Source: a bacterium UBP2_UBA2255 (GTDB taxonomy: Bacteria; Edwardsbacteria; AC1; EtOH8). From it: a stretch of 64,000 bases of DNA. A program made the translations under genes and the position numbers. Each line of letters opens with the position of its first letter. Position 1 is the first letter of the stretch. The stretch lies in assembly GCA_002347565.1 (NCBI GenBank), contig DDXR01000025.1, forward strand, positions 7,106-71,105, read 5' to 3'. Under the pieces are notes generated by a model that had not been told where the DNA came from, ran no database searches, and worked only from the letters and a program-made list of their open reading frames with translations. Below, piece after piece: positions 17,981 to 26,683 of this stretch.

Positions 17981-18113
17981 TTGATGTTATGTGCCTGCTT
18001 CTGGAACCTGCTGGAATCCATTATTGCCATTTTATTGCTTTATTCCATGGTTGGCATCTATGTCTTTGTTTCCCTTGCGCTTGCGATTGTGCAATTTTTG
18101 CGCAATCGTGTGC

Positions 18114-18153
18114 AAAAAAACAAGGCTCCCGTCATTGCGGCGGAAACCTTGTT
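18114..18153 (-). terminator. Rho-independent terminator of ppdK
   Basis: Minus strand stem AACAAGG...CCTTGTT with extra inner pairing (CCG/CGG), followed by TTTTTTT. It starts 15 bases after the ppdK stop. A second hairpin (CGATTGTGC / GCGCAATCG, about 18084-18110) follows and may act as a backup. Confidence 0.85.
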
Positions 18154-18168
18154 CGCATTACTGTCAGA

Positions 18169-21042
18169 TTATCTTCTGGACTTCTTGGGGCGTCCCGGTT
18201 TTCTGCCAGGCTTGTGCTTGTTCTTCGATCCCTTGGGGCGGCCCGGTCCTTTCTTCGCCTTGTTCTTGCTGCCCTTGGGACGCCCGGGCTTCCGGGCTTT
18301 CTTGTCTGCCTGGGCCGGCTTGGCCCCCTGCTTCCCTTCCCTGATCGCCGCCTGGGCCAACGCCAGCCGGGCGATCGGCACGCGGAACGGCGAGCAGGAC
18401 ACGTAGTTCATCCCCACCCGGTGGCAGAACTCGACCGAGCTGGGCTCGCCGCCGTGCTCCCCGCAGATGCCGACCTTCAGGTTGGGCCGGGCGGCGCGCC
18501 CCCGCTGGATGCCGATGGCGATCAGCTCTCCGATCCCCTCCTGGTCCAGGATGTTGAACGGGTCGGCCGGCAGTATCTTCTTCTCGACGTAGTCCGGCAC
18601 GAAGCCGCCGATGTCGTCGCGCGAGAACCCGAAGCCCATTTGTGTCAGGTCGTTGGTTCCGTAGCTGAAGAACTCGGCGGTCTGGGCGATCTTGCCGGCG
18701 GTGAGCGCGGCCCGGGGGATCTCGATCATCGTCCCGTACAGGAAATCGATCTTCTTGACCCCGTACTTGGCGCAGACCTCGGCGTGGATCCGGTCGACGA
18801 TCTGCTTCTGGTCGTCCAGCTCGCTCCTGATGCCCACCACCGGCACCATGATCTCCGGCATGATCTTCTTGCCGTCGCGCACCAGTTCGGCGGCCGACTC
18901 CAGGATGGCCCGCACCTGCATCTCGGTGATCTCGGGGTAGGTGATTCCCAGCCGCACACCGCGGTGGCCCATCATGGGGTTGGACTCGTGCAGGCCGTCG
19001 GCCCGCTTGTTCAGGTCCTCCGGCGTGATGCCCAGGGCCCTGGCCAGCCGGGCCCGCTCGTCCGCCCCCTTGGGCACGAACTCGTGCAGCGGCGGGTCCA
19101 GCAGCCGGATGGTCACCGGCAGGCCGTCCATCACTTCCAACGTGGCCTTGATGTCCTTCTTGACGTAGGGATACAGCTCTGCCAGCGCGGCCCGCCGCTC
19201 GACCTGGTCCCTGGAAACGATCATCTTGCGGAGGCGGAACAGCGGCTCCTCCGAGTTCTTGCCGTAGAACATGTGCTCGGTGCGGAACAGGCCGATGCCC
19301 TCTGCCCCGAAGCCCCGCGCCTTGGCCGCGTCCTCCGGCGTGTCGGCGTTGGTGCGGACCTTCAGTTTGCGGAAGGAGTCGACGTACTTCATGAACTCCA
19401 CGAACCGCGGGTTTTCGGTGGCGTCCATCATCGCCAGCCGGCCCTCGTAGATGTAGCCCCGGGTGCCGTTGAGCGTGATGAAGTCGCCCTCGCGGAATGT
19501 CTTCTCGCCGGCCTTCATGGTCTTGGCGTGGGCGTCGATGTGCAGGCCGCCGGCGCCCACGATGCAGCACTTGCCCCAGCCCCGGGCCACCAGCGCGGCG
19601 TGGGAAGTCATGCCGCCGCGCGCGGTCAGGATGCCGGCCGCCGCCCGCATGCCCTCGACGTCCTCGGGATTGGTCTCCTCGCGCACCAGGATCACCTTCC
19701 TGCCCTGCTTCAGCCACTCCACCGCGTCGTTGGCGGTGAAGACGATCTGCCCGAAGGCGCCGCCCGGGCCGGCCGGCAGCCCCTTGGCCAGGACTTTGGC
19801 GGACTTCTCGGCGGCCGGATCGACGATCGGATGCAGCAGCTCGTCCAGCTGGGCCGGGGTCACCCGCAGCACGGCGTCGGCCTTGGTGATCAGTTTCTCG
19901 TCCACCATGTCCATGGCCATGTTGAGGGCGGCGGTGCCGGTGCGTTTGCCCACCCGGCACTGCAGCATCCACAGCCGGCCGTCCTGGATGGTGAACTCGA
20001 TGTCCTGCATGTCGCGGTAATGATTTTCCAGTTTGGTGCGGTACCCGTCGAGTTCCTGGTACAGCTTGGGCATCGCGGTCTCCAGCGACGGCATGTGGCG
20101 GTTCTGCTCGTTCTTGGTGGACTCGTTGAGCGGGCTGGGCGTGCGGATGCCGGCCACCACGTCCTCGCCCTGGGCGTTGACCAGCCACTCGCCGTAGAAG
20201 TGGTTGTCGCCGTTGGCCGGGTTGCGGGAGAAGGCCACGCCGGTGGCCGAGCTGTCGCCCATGTTGCCGAACACCATGGCCTGGACGTTGACCGCCGTGC
20301 CCCACTCGTCGGGGATGCCCTCGATCCGGCGGTAGGAGATCGCCCGCTTGCCGTTCCAGGAGGAGAACACCGCGCCGATGCCGCCCCACAGCTGCTCGCG
20401 GGCGTCGTCCGGGAACTCCCTGCCCAGCGTCTCGCGCACCTTGGCCTTGAACCGCTCGCACAGCGACTTGAGCTCGGCCTCGGGGATGTCGGCGTCGGTC
20501 TGGTAGCCCTTCTGCTGCTTGACCTCGCCCAGCATGTCGTCCAGCTGCTTGCGGATGCCCTTGCCCTCGGCCGGCTCGACGCCCGCGGCCTTCTCCATCA
20601 CCACGTCGGAGTACATCATGATCAGCCGGCGGTAGGCGTCGTAGACGAACCGGCCGTTGCCGGTCTTGGCGACCATGCCCGGGATGGTCTTGGAGCACAA
20701 CCCGACGTTGAGCACCGTCTCCATCATCCCCGGCATCGAGCTGCGGGCGCCGGAGCGCACCGACAGCAGCAGCGGGTTGGCGGGGTCGCCGAACCGCGTG
20801 CCCATCACCTTCTCGACCCGGGCCAGCGCCCCGTCCACCTGCTTCGAAAGCTCGGCGGGGTACTTCTTGTTGTTCTTGTAGTAGACCGTGCACATCTCGG
20901 TGGTGATGGTGAACCCGGCCGGCACCGGGATGCCCAGGTGGCACATCTCGGCCAGGTTGGCGCCCTTGCCGCCCAGCAGGTTCTTGTCGCCGGCGCCGCC
21001 CTCGGCGGCCTTGCCGCCGAAGAAGTAGACGTACTTCGCCAT
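18169..21042 (-). CDS. ppdK: Pyruvate, phosphate dikinase with an AT-hook-like tail
   Basis: Interconverts pyruvate + ATP + phosphate and PEP + AMP + pyrophosphate, a key step in anaerobic glycolysis or gluconeogenesis. 957 residues against the usual 870-900. The N-terminal ATP-grasp domain begins MAKYVYFFGGKAAEG and LLGGKGANLAEM; the phosphohistidine domain has GGMTSHAALVARGWGKCC with His near residue 481; the C-terminal PEP-binding barrel has GTNDLTQMGFGFSRDD and GICGEHGGEP. Residues 914-957 form a Lys/Arg/Gly/Pro tail with three GRP cores (two GRPKGSKNK and one GRPKKSRR), like AT-hook DNA-binding motifs and not part of the enzyme family. The ATG at 21042 is preceded by AAGGAG. A good promoter and terminator make it monocistronic. 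Confidence 0.95.
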   Translation of the reverse strand: MAKYVYFFGGKAAEGGAGDKNLLGGKGANLAEMCHLGIPVPAGFTITTEMCTVYYKNNKKYPAELSKQVDGALARVEKVMGTRFGDPANPLLLSVRSGARSSMPGMMETVLNVGLCSKTIPGMVAKTGNGRFVYDAYRRLIMMYSDVVMEKAAGVEPAEGKGIRKQLDDMLGEVKQQKGYQTDADIPEAELKSLCERFKAKVRETLGREFPDDAREQLWGGIGAVFSSWNGKRAISYRRIEGIPDEWGTAVNVQAMVFGNMGDSSATGVAFSRNPANGDNHFYGEWLVNAQGEDVVAGIRTPSPLNESTKNEQNRHMPSLETAMPKLYQELDGYRTKLENHYRDMQDIEFTIQDGRLWMLQCRVGKRTGTAALNMAMDMVDEKLITKADAVLRVTPAQLDELLHPIVDPAAEKSAKVLAKGLPAGPGGAFGQIVFTANDAVEWLKQGRKVILVREETNPEDVEGMRAAAGILTARGGMTSHAALVARGWGKCCIVGAGGLHIDAHAKTMKAGEKTFREGDFITLNGTRGYIYEGRLAMMDATENPRFVEFMKYVDSFRKLKVRTNADTPEDAAKARGFGAEGIGLFRTEHMFYGKNSEEPLFRLRKMIVSRDQVERRAALAELYPYVKKDIKATLEVMDGLPVTIRLLDPPLHEFVPKGADERARLARALGITPEDLNKRADGLHESNPMMGHRGVRLGITYPEITEMQVRAILESAAELVRDGKKIMPEIMVPVVGIRSELDDQKQIVDRIHAEVCAKYGVKKIDFLYGTMIEIPRAALTAGKIAQTAEFFSYGTNDLTQMGFGFSRDDIGGFVPDYVEKKILPADPFNILDQEGIGELIAIGIQRGRAARPNLKVGICGEHGGEPSSVEFCHRVGMNYVSCSPFRVPIARLALAQAAIREGKQGAKPAQADKKARKPGRPKGSKNKAKKGPGRPKGSKNKHKPGRKPGRPKKSRR

Positions 21043-21100
21043 GGTTGGGTCGCTCCTTGGAACTATATGAATGTTTGGTGTGCGTGAGCAGCGAACATTG

Positions 21101-21129
21101 ATTGTAGCACAAACCGCCGTTTTTTTCAA
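21101..21129 (-). promoter_or_regulatory. Sigma-70 promoter of ppdK
   Basis: Minus strand TTGAAA (21129-21124), a 17-base spacer and TACAAT (21106-21101), each one base from consensus. The predicted start near 21094 gives a leader of about 52 bases. Confidence 0.7.
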
Positions 21130-21240
21130 TGGATATGGGGCGGCTCTGCCCCCTCTGGCAAGGAGGGAATCACGGGGGAACCTGGGGTTTGCCGCCTCTC
21201 GCTGAACCAACCCCTGCCTTCCCGCAGCGGGAATGGGTGG
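21130..21240. repeat. G/C-run-rich intergenic segment, repeat-like
   Basis: The spacer holds several short inverted runs such as GGGGCGG/CTGCCCC, CCCTC...GAGGG and CTTCCCGC/GCGGGAA. It resembles the dispersed palindromic repeats common between genes in many GC-rich genomes. No ORF is supported here. Whether other copies exist cannot be seen from this window. Confidence 0.35.
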
Positions 21241-21243
21241 CAA

Positions 21244-21272
21244 TCAGAAAACCCCCTCCCATCGGGAGGGGG
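21244..21272 (-). terminator. Rho-independent terminator of the methyltransferase gene
   Basis: Minus strand stem CCCCCTCCC / GGGAGGGGG with a three-base loop followed by TTTTC, 13 bases after the stop. Confidence 0.85.
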
Positions 21273-21284
21273 CCATGGGGGCCG

Positions 21285-22244
21285 TCAGTGAGGCTTGGCA
21301 CTTTCTCCACCGCCGCCTTGGCCGTTTTCACCGAGTCCGGCGGCGGCGCGTCGCCGCATGAATATGTGGCAGATCGAGGCCGCCGACGCCGGCCGGAGCG
21401 TCTCCGCGGCCAGCAGCCCGGCTCCCCGGACCGCTGCCCGGGCCAGGGCCGCCAGGCTGCCGGCGCCATCCGCACGGGCCTTCAGCTTCTCGCTTTCGAG
21501 CGCGTTGTACAGAACGTCGAACGGCAGGGACCGTTGCCCGACGCGGGCCAGCCCGTGCGGCGCGAACAGCCGGTCCAGGTCGCTGACCCGGAAGTGGTGC
21601 AGATGTCGGGGCGCGTCCAGGGCCACCCAGCAGGGGCCGTAGGCCCGGAAATCGGCGCTGTCGATATTGGGGACGGCGATCACCAGCAACCCGCTTTCCG
21701 CCACCAGGCCGGCAGCCTTGGCCGCGGCGCGCCCCAGGTCCGGTATATGCTCCAGGGAGTGCCACATGGTCACCAGGTCGTATGCGCCCTGTTCCGGGAT
21801 ATCGGCGAACACCGGCGCGCCCCGGCGTTGGAGGAAAGCCCTGGCTGGCGCCGAGGGCTCCATGCCTGCGGCATCCCAGCCCCGCTCCCGCATGAACAGC
21901 ACGAACTCGCCGGTGCCGCAGCCGATGTCCAGCAGCCTGCCTGGCCGAAGGCGGCGGCGGATCAGCCGGTGCTTCCAGCGCAGGTTCCGGTCGCGCATCA
22001 GTTCGTACACGGTCCCGTAGAGGCCGCGCTCCCGCTTCAGGCTGAGGAAGGGGTCGTACTCCTCCTGCTGGTGAGACGCCAGCAGCTCGACGGCGGCGGG
22101 ACGGTCCATCAGGAAGGTGAACCCGCAGCCGGCGCAGCGGCCGATCCGGTAGGGGCGGAGCGACAGGTCGCCGAAACGGTCGAAGGTCGCCAGCAGGGGC
22201 GTCGCGGCTGCGCCGCAGAGCTCACAGCTTTCGATGGTCTCCAT
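21285..22244 (-). CDS. SAM-dependent methyltransferase with an N-terminal zinc ribbon
   Basis: About 319 residues. A four-Cys zinc ribbon at the N-terminus (CELCG ... CAGCG) precedes a class I methyltransferase domain: motif I LLDIGCGTGEFVLFMRERG (about residues 105-123), and the downstream VTMWHSLEHIPD. This two-part layout is typical of C-methyltransferases acting on nucleotide sugars or cell-surface glycans, but the substrate is not shown. The ATG at 22244 starts close to the zinc ribbon and overlaps the end of the HAD gene by 23 bases. It is the last gene of the GGDEF-HAD-methyltransferase run. Confidence 0.82.
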   Translation of the reverse strand: METIESCELCGAAATPLLATFDRFGDLSLRPYRIGRCAGCGFTFLMDRPAAVELLASHQQEEYDPFLSLKRERGLYGTVYELMRDRNLRWKHRLIRRRLRPGRLLDIGCGTGEFVLFMRERGWDAAGMEPSAPARAFLQRRGAPVFADIPEQGAYDLVTMWHSLEHIPDLGRAAAKAAGLVAESGLLVIAVPNIDSADFRAYGPCWVALDAPRHLHHFRVSDLDRLFAPHGLARVGQRSLPFDVLYNALESEKLKARADGAGSLAALARAAVRGAGLLAAETLRPASAASICHIFMRRRAAAGLGENGQGGGGESAKPH

Positions 22245-22920
22245 GCGTCCCAGTATGTTGTTGCGCTGCACCCGCCGCAGCCGGAGGTGCTGGCGATATC
22301 CCGTCGAAGGAGCCGGCGATCTGTTCGGCGCCGGCCAGCAGGTCGCGGCCGTAGGTGGTGGTCAGCGCGGCGCAGCGCATGCCGGCCCGCCGGGCCGCCT
22401 CGATCCCGAACGGCGAGTCCTCGATCACCAGGCACTGGCCGGGCGCCACGCCCAGCATCCGTGCCGCGTAGAGAAACACCGCCGGGTCCGGCTTGCCGGC
22501 CCCGCCGGCATCGGCCACGGTGTACATCCGGTCCCCGAAGTATCGCGACAAGCCCAGCCGCTTGTCGGCCAGCGCCAGCAGGTCGGGATGCAGCGACGTC
22601 GCGATGCAGGTCTTGTACGTTTCCTTGATCGTCGCGAAAAATTCGACGAACCCCGGCACGAACTCCAGCTCGCTTGTGAACAGGCCCCGCATGATGTCGA
22701 TCCGCTCCAGCGCCAACGTCTCCGGGTCGCCGCCGAAGCCGTAGATGTCCTGCATGATGCGAATCGCGCCCACGGCCGAGGAGGCGGTCAGCCGGTGCTT
22801 GACCGCCGCGCGGTCGTAGACGAAGCCGCGCCGCATCAGAAATTCGGCCTGGGCCTTGTCCCACAGCGGCTCGGAATCGATCACCACGCCGTCGCAGTCG
22901 AACAGGATGGCGCCGTTCAT
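22222..22920 (-). CDS. HAD-family phosphatase (beta-phosphoglucomutase-like)
   Basis: 232-residue haloacid dehalogenase hydrolase. Motif I FDCDGVVIDSEPLWD carries both catalytic Asp; motif II is CIATSLH; the Lys of motif III is in GKPDPAVFL; motif IV is LVIEDSPFGIEAARRAGM. The DSEPLW and the size fit the beta-phosphoglucomutase/phosphatase subfamily. Start and preceding stop overlap as ATGA with the GGDEF gene. The physiological substrate is unknown. Confidence 0.9.
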   Translation of the reverse strand: MNGAILFDCDGVVIDSEPLWDKAQAEFLMRRGFVYDRAAVKHRLTASSAVGAIRIMQDIYGFGGDPETLALERIDIMRGLFTSELEFVPGFVEFFATIKETYKTCIATSLHPDLLALADKRLGLSRYFGDRMYTVADAGGAGKPDPAVFLYAARMLGVAPGQCLVIEDSPFGIEAARRAGMRCAALTTTYGRDLLAGAEQIAGSFDGISPAPPAAAGAAQQHTGTHGDHRKL

Positions 22921-24956
22921 TTCGACAGCGTGCCGTTCTTCAACGAAGAGTACCGGCACACCTTGTTGCGCCCGCCCTTCTTGGCCGCGTACAGCGCCTC
23001 GTCGGCCGCCTTGATCAGGCCGGGCTTGTCCTTCGCGTCCTGCGGGCTGGCCGCCACGCCCAGGCTGACGGTGACGGGCAGCTCGCCCGCCGCGGTGGCG
23101 AACGGCTTCGACCCGATGGCCTGCCGCACCTGCTCGGCCAGCTTGGCCGCCTCGACGTCGGTCCTGCCCGGCCAGACGGCCACGAACTCCTCGCCGCCGT
23201 AGCGGGCCACGAAGTCGAACTGCGAGACGGCGGCCTTCAGCCGGGCGGCGACCTCCTTGAGCACGGCGTCCCCGGCGGGATGGCCGTGGGTGTCGTTGAG
23301 CTTCTTGAAGTGGTCGATGTCGAACAGTGCGATCCCCACCGGCCCGCCGTCCGCCTGGACCAGGACCTCGGAGAGGTGGTCCTGGAACCGGCGGTGGTTG
23401 GCCAGCCCGGTCAGGCCGTCGCGCACCGCCATCTGCTCCTTCTCCTCGTACATGGCGGCGCTCTTCAGGGCCAGCGCGAACTGGCCGCCGATGATGTGGA
23501 TGGTCGACAGGTCGCTGTCGAAAGCGCGCGAACGCCGGCTCTCCAGCACCAGCACGTATCGGCAGGCGTCCTCGGACAGCAGCGGGCCGGCCAGCACCGA
23601 GCGGAAGCCGTGGTCCAGCTTCTCGGCCCGGGAGTAGCGCGGGACGGTCACCGCCCGGCGGTAGAAGTCGTCGATCGACCGCCACTCGCGGGTCTGCGCG
23701 GCCTGCTGGGCCAGCGATCCGGCGATGTCGACGGTGGCTCCCGCCACCGGGTAGCCGATGGCTGGCGGGTCCGACAGCAGCACTGTGGCGGTGGCCGCGG
23801 CGCCGTCCAGTGCCAGCAGGGCCAGGTGGTCGCAGTCGACCAGCGTCGGCACCAGCTCCTTCATCACATTGACCACGTCGCCCACCGTCAGCCGCGAGGC
23901 CAAGAGCTCCAGCCGCTTGTTCCAGACCTCCAGCCGCTCCTTCTCCAGCCCCAGGGCCGAGTGCCGCTGGTGGAGGTCGATCAGCCGGCCGGCCTCGTCG
24001 CCGAACCCGGCCAGCAGCAGCTTGGCGCCCTCGTCGAAGGCGCCCGGCCGCTCGCTGTCGGCTACCATCATCCCCCGCACCGCGTCGCCCACCAGCACCG
24101 GCACCGCCAGCACCGAGCCGACGGTCTCCTGCTTCCCGTAGTAGCCCAGCGCCCGGAAATCCTTGTCGAACGACGGGTACAGCAGTCCCTGGCGCTCGCG
24201 CACCACCCAGCCCAGGAAACCGCGGGCCACGTCCACGGCCGCGCCGGCCGCCACGTGCGGGCTGTAGCTCTTGCATGCCAGCATCCGCAGGGAGGAACCC
24301 AGCGTCTCCAGCTGGAATACGGCGCAGGTGCGCGACCCCACCGAGGCCTGGGCCAGCGCGCAGAGCGCCGCCAGGTCGTGCTTGAGCGAGACCTCGCCCG
24401 AGAACGAGACCTCGCCGGGCCGCTCGGGCTCCGCCGGCGCCGCCGCGGCCGCGGCGGCGAACGACCGCTTGGCGAACAGCCGTCCCATCCCATATCCCAG
24501 GGCCAGCAGGGCGACCAGCGACACCGCCGGCACCGCCTCCTGGTAGAGGCGGTCGCCCCAGTAGGCCGATCCCAGCTCGATCGCCGCTGCCGCCACCGGC
24601 GGCACGGCCCGCCAGCCGCCGCCAGCCCGGAACACGGCCAGCCAGCAGAGCAGCAGGTAAAAACCGGTCAGGAACGAGGTCAGCCCGCCGGTGAGCTGCA
24701 CGGCCAGCCCGGACAGGGCCGTCAGGAACGCGACCTGCCACGGCTGCCAGCGCCGCCGCGGTTCGCTGCGGTTGTTCTTGACGACCCACCAGGCATGGAA
24801 GGCCGCCAGCGCGAACACGGCGGCCGCGGCCACACCGTCGAGCGCCGGGCCGTGATCCGCCAGCGGCGGCCGGTACAGCCGGCCCCCGGCCAGGGCCAAA
24901 GCCAGCAGCGCCGATGCCCCGAGAATGACGATCTTGACCGGATTGGTCTTCTTCAT
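22917..24956 (-). CDS. Membrane-bound GAF-GAF-GGDEF diguanylate cyclase
   Basis: 679 residues; makes c-di-GMP from two GTP. The N-terminal about 165 residues hold five to six hydrophobic segments, followed by an Ala-rich linker, two GAF-like sensor regions (about 195-335 and 365-500), and a GGDEF domain (about 520-675). The active-site loop reads ARYGGEEFVAVW, and FDIDHFKKLNDTHGH and DGLTGLANHRRF are present, so activity is expected. No RxxD inhibitory site is seen just before GGEEF. It is the first gene of a run with the HAD phosphatase and methyltransferase. Confidence 0.92.
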   Translation of the reverse strand: MKKTNPVKIVILGASALLALALAGGRLYRPPLADHGPALDGVAAAAVFALAAFHAWWVVKNNRSEPRRRWQPWQVAFLTALSGLAVQLTGGLTSFLTGFYLLLCWLAVFRAGGGWRAVPPVAAAAIELGSAYWGDRLYQEAVPAVSLVALLALGYGMGRLFAKRSFAAAAAAAPAEPERPGEVSFSGEVSLKHDLAALCALAQASVGSRTCAVFQLETLGSSLRMLACKSYSPHVAAGAAVDVARGFLGWVVRERQGLLYPSFDKDFRALGYYGKQETVGSVLAVPVLVGDAVRGMMVADSERPGAFDEGAKLLLAGFGDEAGRLIDLHQRHSALGLEKERLEVWNKRLELLASRLTVGDVVNVMKELVPTLVDCDHLALLALDGAAATATVLLSDPPAIGYPVAGATVDIAGSLAQQAAQTREWRSIDDFYRRAVTVPRYSRAEKLDHGFRSVLAGPLLSEDACRYVLVLESRRSRAFDSDLSTIHIIGGQFALALKSAAMYEEKEQMAVRDGLTGLANHRRFQDHLSEVLVQADGGPVGIALFDIDHFKKLNDTHGHPAGDAVLKEVAARLKAAVSQFDFVARYGGEEFVAVWPGRTDVEAAKLAEQVRQAIGSKPFATAAGELPVTVSLGVAASPQDAKDKPGLIKAADEALYAAKKGGRNKVCRYSSLKNGTLSK

Positions 24957-25001
24957 GCGTACGCGTCGGTCAGGATACGGTTGTGATGCGCGGTCGGGCG
25001 G

Positions 25002-25817
25002 TCAATGGGTTAATAACCAGGCCAGGCCAGCCAGTCCCACCGCCCAGCAGTAGTAGGCGAAATACTCCAGCTTGCGCCGGCGGACGATCCCCAGCAGCAG
25101 CTTGATCGAGACGTACCCGACGGCCGCTGCGGCCAGGCCGCCCGCCGCCAGGTTCAGCAGCTCGCCCGCGGGAATGCCCTCGCGCAGCGCGTCCTTGAAC
25201 TTCAGCAGCCCGGCGCCCAGGATCACCGGGATCGACAGCAGGAACGAGAACTCGGCTGCGTCCTCCTGTTTGGCCCCGCAGTAGATCCCCGCGCAGATGG
25301 TGCTGCCCGAGCGCGAGATGCCCGGCAGGATGGCCACCGCCTGGGCGCAGCCGACCAGCAGCGCCCGCCACCAGTTCATCTTCTCCTCGCCGGCCCTGGC
25401 GAAGCGCGTGCCGAACAGGACGGCGCCGGTGATCAGCAGGAAGGCCGAGACCGCCACCGGGCTCTGGAAAGCGCGCTCGATGGCATCTTCGAACAGCAGG
25501 CCGACCACCGCGGCGGGGATGGTAGCGAGGATCAGCAGCAGCGCCAGCCGCAGGTTGTCGTCGGTGAAGCGCAGCCTGCCCCGTTCGCTGTAGACCCGGG
25601 CCGTGAACACCGCCCGGGCCAGCTTCAGGATCTTCTTCCGGAACACGGCCACCACCGCGACCAGCGTCCCCAGGTGGACGAACACCTCGAACCGCAGGTT
25701 GTCGCCGGACAGCCCGAACAGCCGCTCGAGCAACGCCAGGTGGCCCGAGCTGGAGACCGGCAGGAACTCGGTCAGGCCCTGGACGATGCCGAGGATGATG
25801 GCGTGCAGCAAGGTCAT
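25002..25817 (-). CDS. uppP: Undecaprenyl-diphosphatase UppP
   Basis: Recycles the cell-wall lipid carrier by removing a phosphate from undecaprenyl pyrophosphate at the inner membrane. 271 residues, about eight hydrophobic helices. Both family signatures are present: GLTEFLPVSSSGHLAL (about residues 14-29) and PGISRSGSTI (about 166-175), which contain the catalytic Glu, Ser and Arg. It ends 45 bases before the GGDEF start and begins 16 bases after the UbiA-like stop, consistent with one transcript. Confidence 0.95.
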   Translation of the reverse strand: MTLLHAIILGIVQGLTEFLPVSSSGHLALLERLFGLSGDNLRFEVFVHLGTLVAVVAVFRKKILKLARAVFTARVYSERGRLRFTDDNLRLALLLILATIPAAVVGLLFEDAIERAFQSPVAVSAFLLITGAVLFGTRFARAGEEKMNWWRALLVGCAQAVAILPGISRSGSTICAGIYCGAKQEDAAEFSFLLSIPVILGAGLLKFKDALREGIPAGELLNLAAGGLAAAAVGYVSIKLLLGIVRRRKLEYFAYYCWAVGLAGLAWLLTH

Positions 25818-25833
25818 TGCATAATCCCGTCGT

Positions 25834-26676
25834 TCAATGCAGCAGGGTGCCGGCCACGATCGCGGCCAGGCCGGCGAGCATGTCGAGCTTGATCAGGCGT
25901 GACAGCCGGGCGATCCGGCGCGGATCCGGGTCCCTCAGCAATTCCCGAGCCGCCCACAACAGGAAGGGGTTCACCAGGAGCAGCGCCAGCAGCAGATACC
26001 ACCGGCTGTATGCGCCCAGCAGATGCGGCAGCGGGGTCAGCAGGAACAGCAGCCCCAGCGCGGCTGCGGCGACGGCCAGCGCGCGCCGCTGCCCCAGCGC
26101 GATGGCCGTGGTGCGGGCGCCGGCCGCCCGGTCGCCCGGCTGGTCCTGGACGTCCTTGACGATCTCCCGCGCCAGGTGCATCAGCAGGGCGAAGCCGGCC
26201 GGGTAGGCGGCCCACCGCCAGTCGCCCGCCGCCATCCCGCCGAAGAAAAAGGCCGTGCCGGCGAGCGCGGCCACCAGCGCGTTCCCCCACAGCGCCATCC
26301 GCTTGCCCCGGGCGGCGTACAGCCAGAGCAGGACCGCCGCCGCGACGGCCAGCAGTCCCACGCCGGCCCCGGCCGCGAAGCCGGCGGCCACGCCGGCGGC
26401 CAGCAGCGACAGCCCGGCCCAGCGCGCGAACCGCGGGGTCAGCATGCCCGCGGGGAGCGGCCGGCCCGGCCGGTTGACCCGGTCGATCGCCAGGTCGTAA
26501 TGGTCGTTGAGGGCGTTGCCGCCCCCGGCCAGCAGCATCACGGACCCTGCCGCCGCCAGGACATCGGGCAGCGGCCAGCCGCGCCAGCCGGGCAGCGCGC
26601 CGACGGCCGCCGACAGCCCGGCGATCGCCATGTTGCCCGGCCGCAGCAGCCGGAGGAATCCACCGATCGTTTTCAC
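25834..26676 (-). CDS. UbiA-family prenyltransferase
   Basis: 280 residues, about nine hydrophobic spans. The first Asp-rich motif is NALNDHYDLAIDRVNRPGRP (about residues 62-81) and the second is DVQDQPGDRAAGARTTA (about 175-191). Both are typical of intramembrane aromatic or glycerol-phosphate prenyltransferases; the NRPxRPLPAG spacing is close to archaeal-type geranylgeranylglycerol-phosphate synthases also found in FCB bacteria. The exact acceptor is unknown. The GTG at 26676, seven bases after the upstream stop, is chosen because homology begins at IGGFLRLLRPGN; the longer frame overlaps the Wzi-like gene. Confidence 0.85.
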   Translation of the reverse strand: MKTIGGFLRLLRPGNMAIAGLSAAVGALPGWRGWPLPDVLAAAGSVMLLAGGGNALNDHYDLAIDRVNRPGRPLPAGMLTPRFARWAGLSLLAAGVAAGFAAGAGVGLLAVAAAVLLWLYAARGKRMALWGNALVAALAGTAFFFGGMAAGDWRWAAYPAGFALLMHLAREIVKDVQDQPGDRAAGARTTAIALGQRRALAVAAAALGLLFLLTPLPHLLGAYSRWYLLLALLLVNPFLLWAARELLRDPDPRRIARLSRLIKLDMLAGLAAIVAGTLLH

Positions 26677-26683
26677 CGCGCCG

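Noticed and set aside
17939..18406. + strand hydrophobic ORF starting in the spacer before ppdK
   Set aside because: It runs through the ppdK terminator and into the antisense of its tail; no ribosome site, and the hydrophobic character comes from AT-rich spacer DNA.
17932..21087. Very long + strand open frame (over 1000 codons) opposite ppdK
   Set aside because: It is the antisense of a strongly conserved enzyme in GC-rich DNA, with His/Val/Gly/Leu-rich, low-information translation and no ribosome site.
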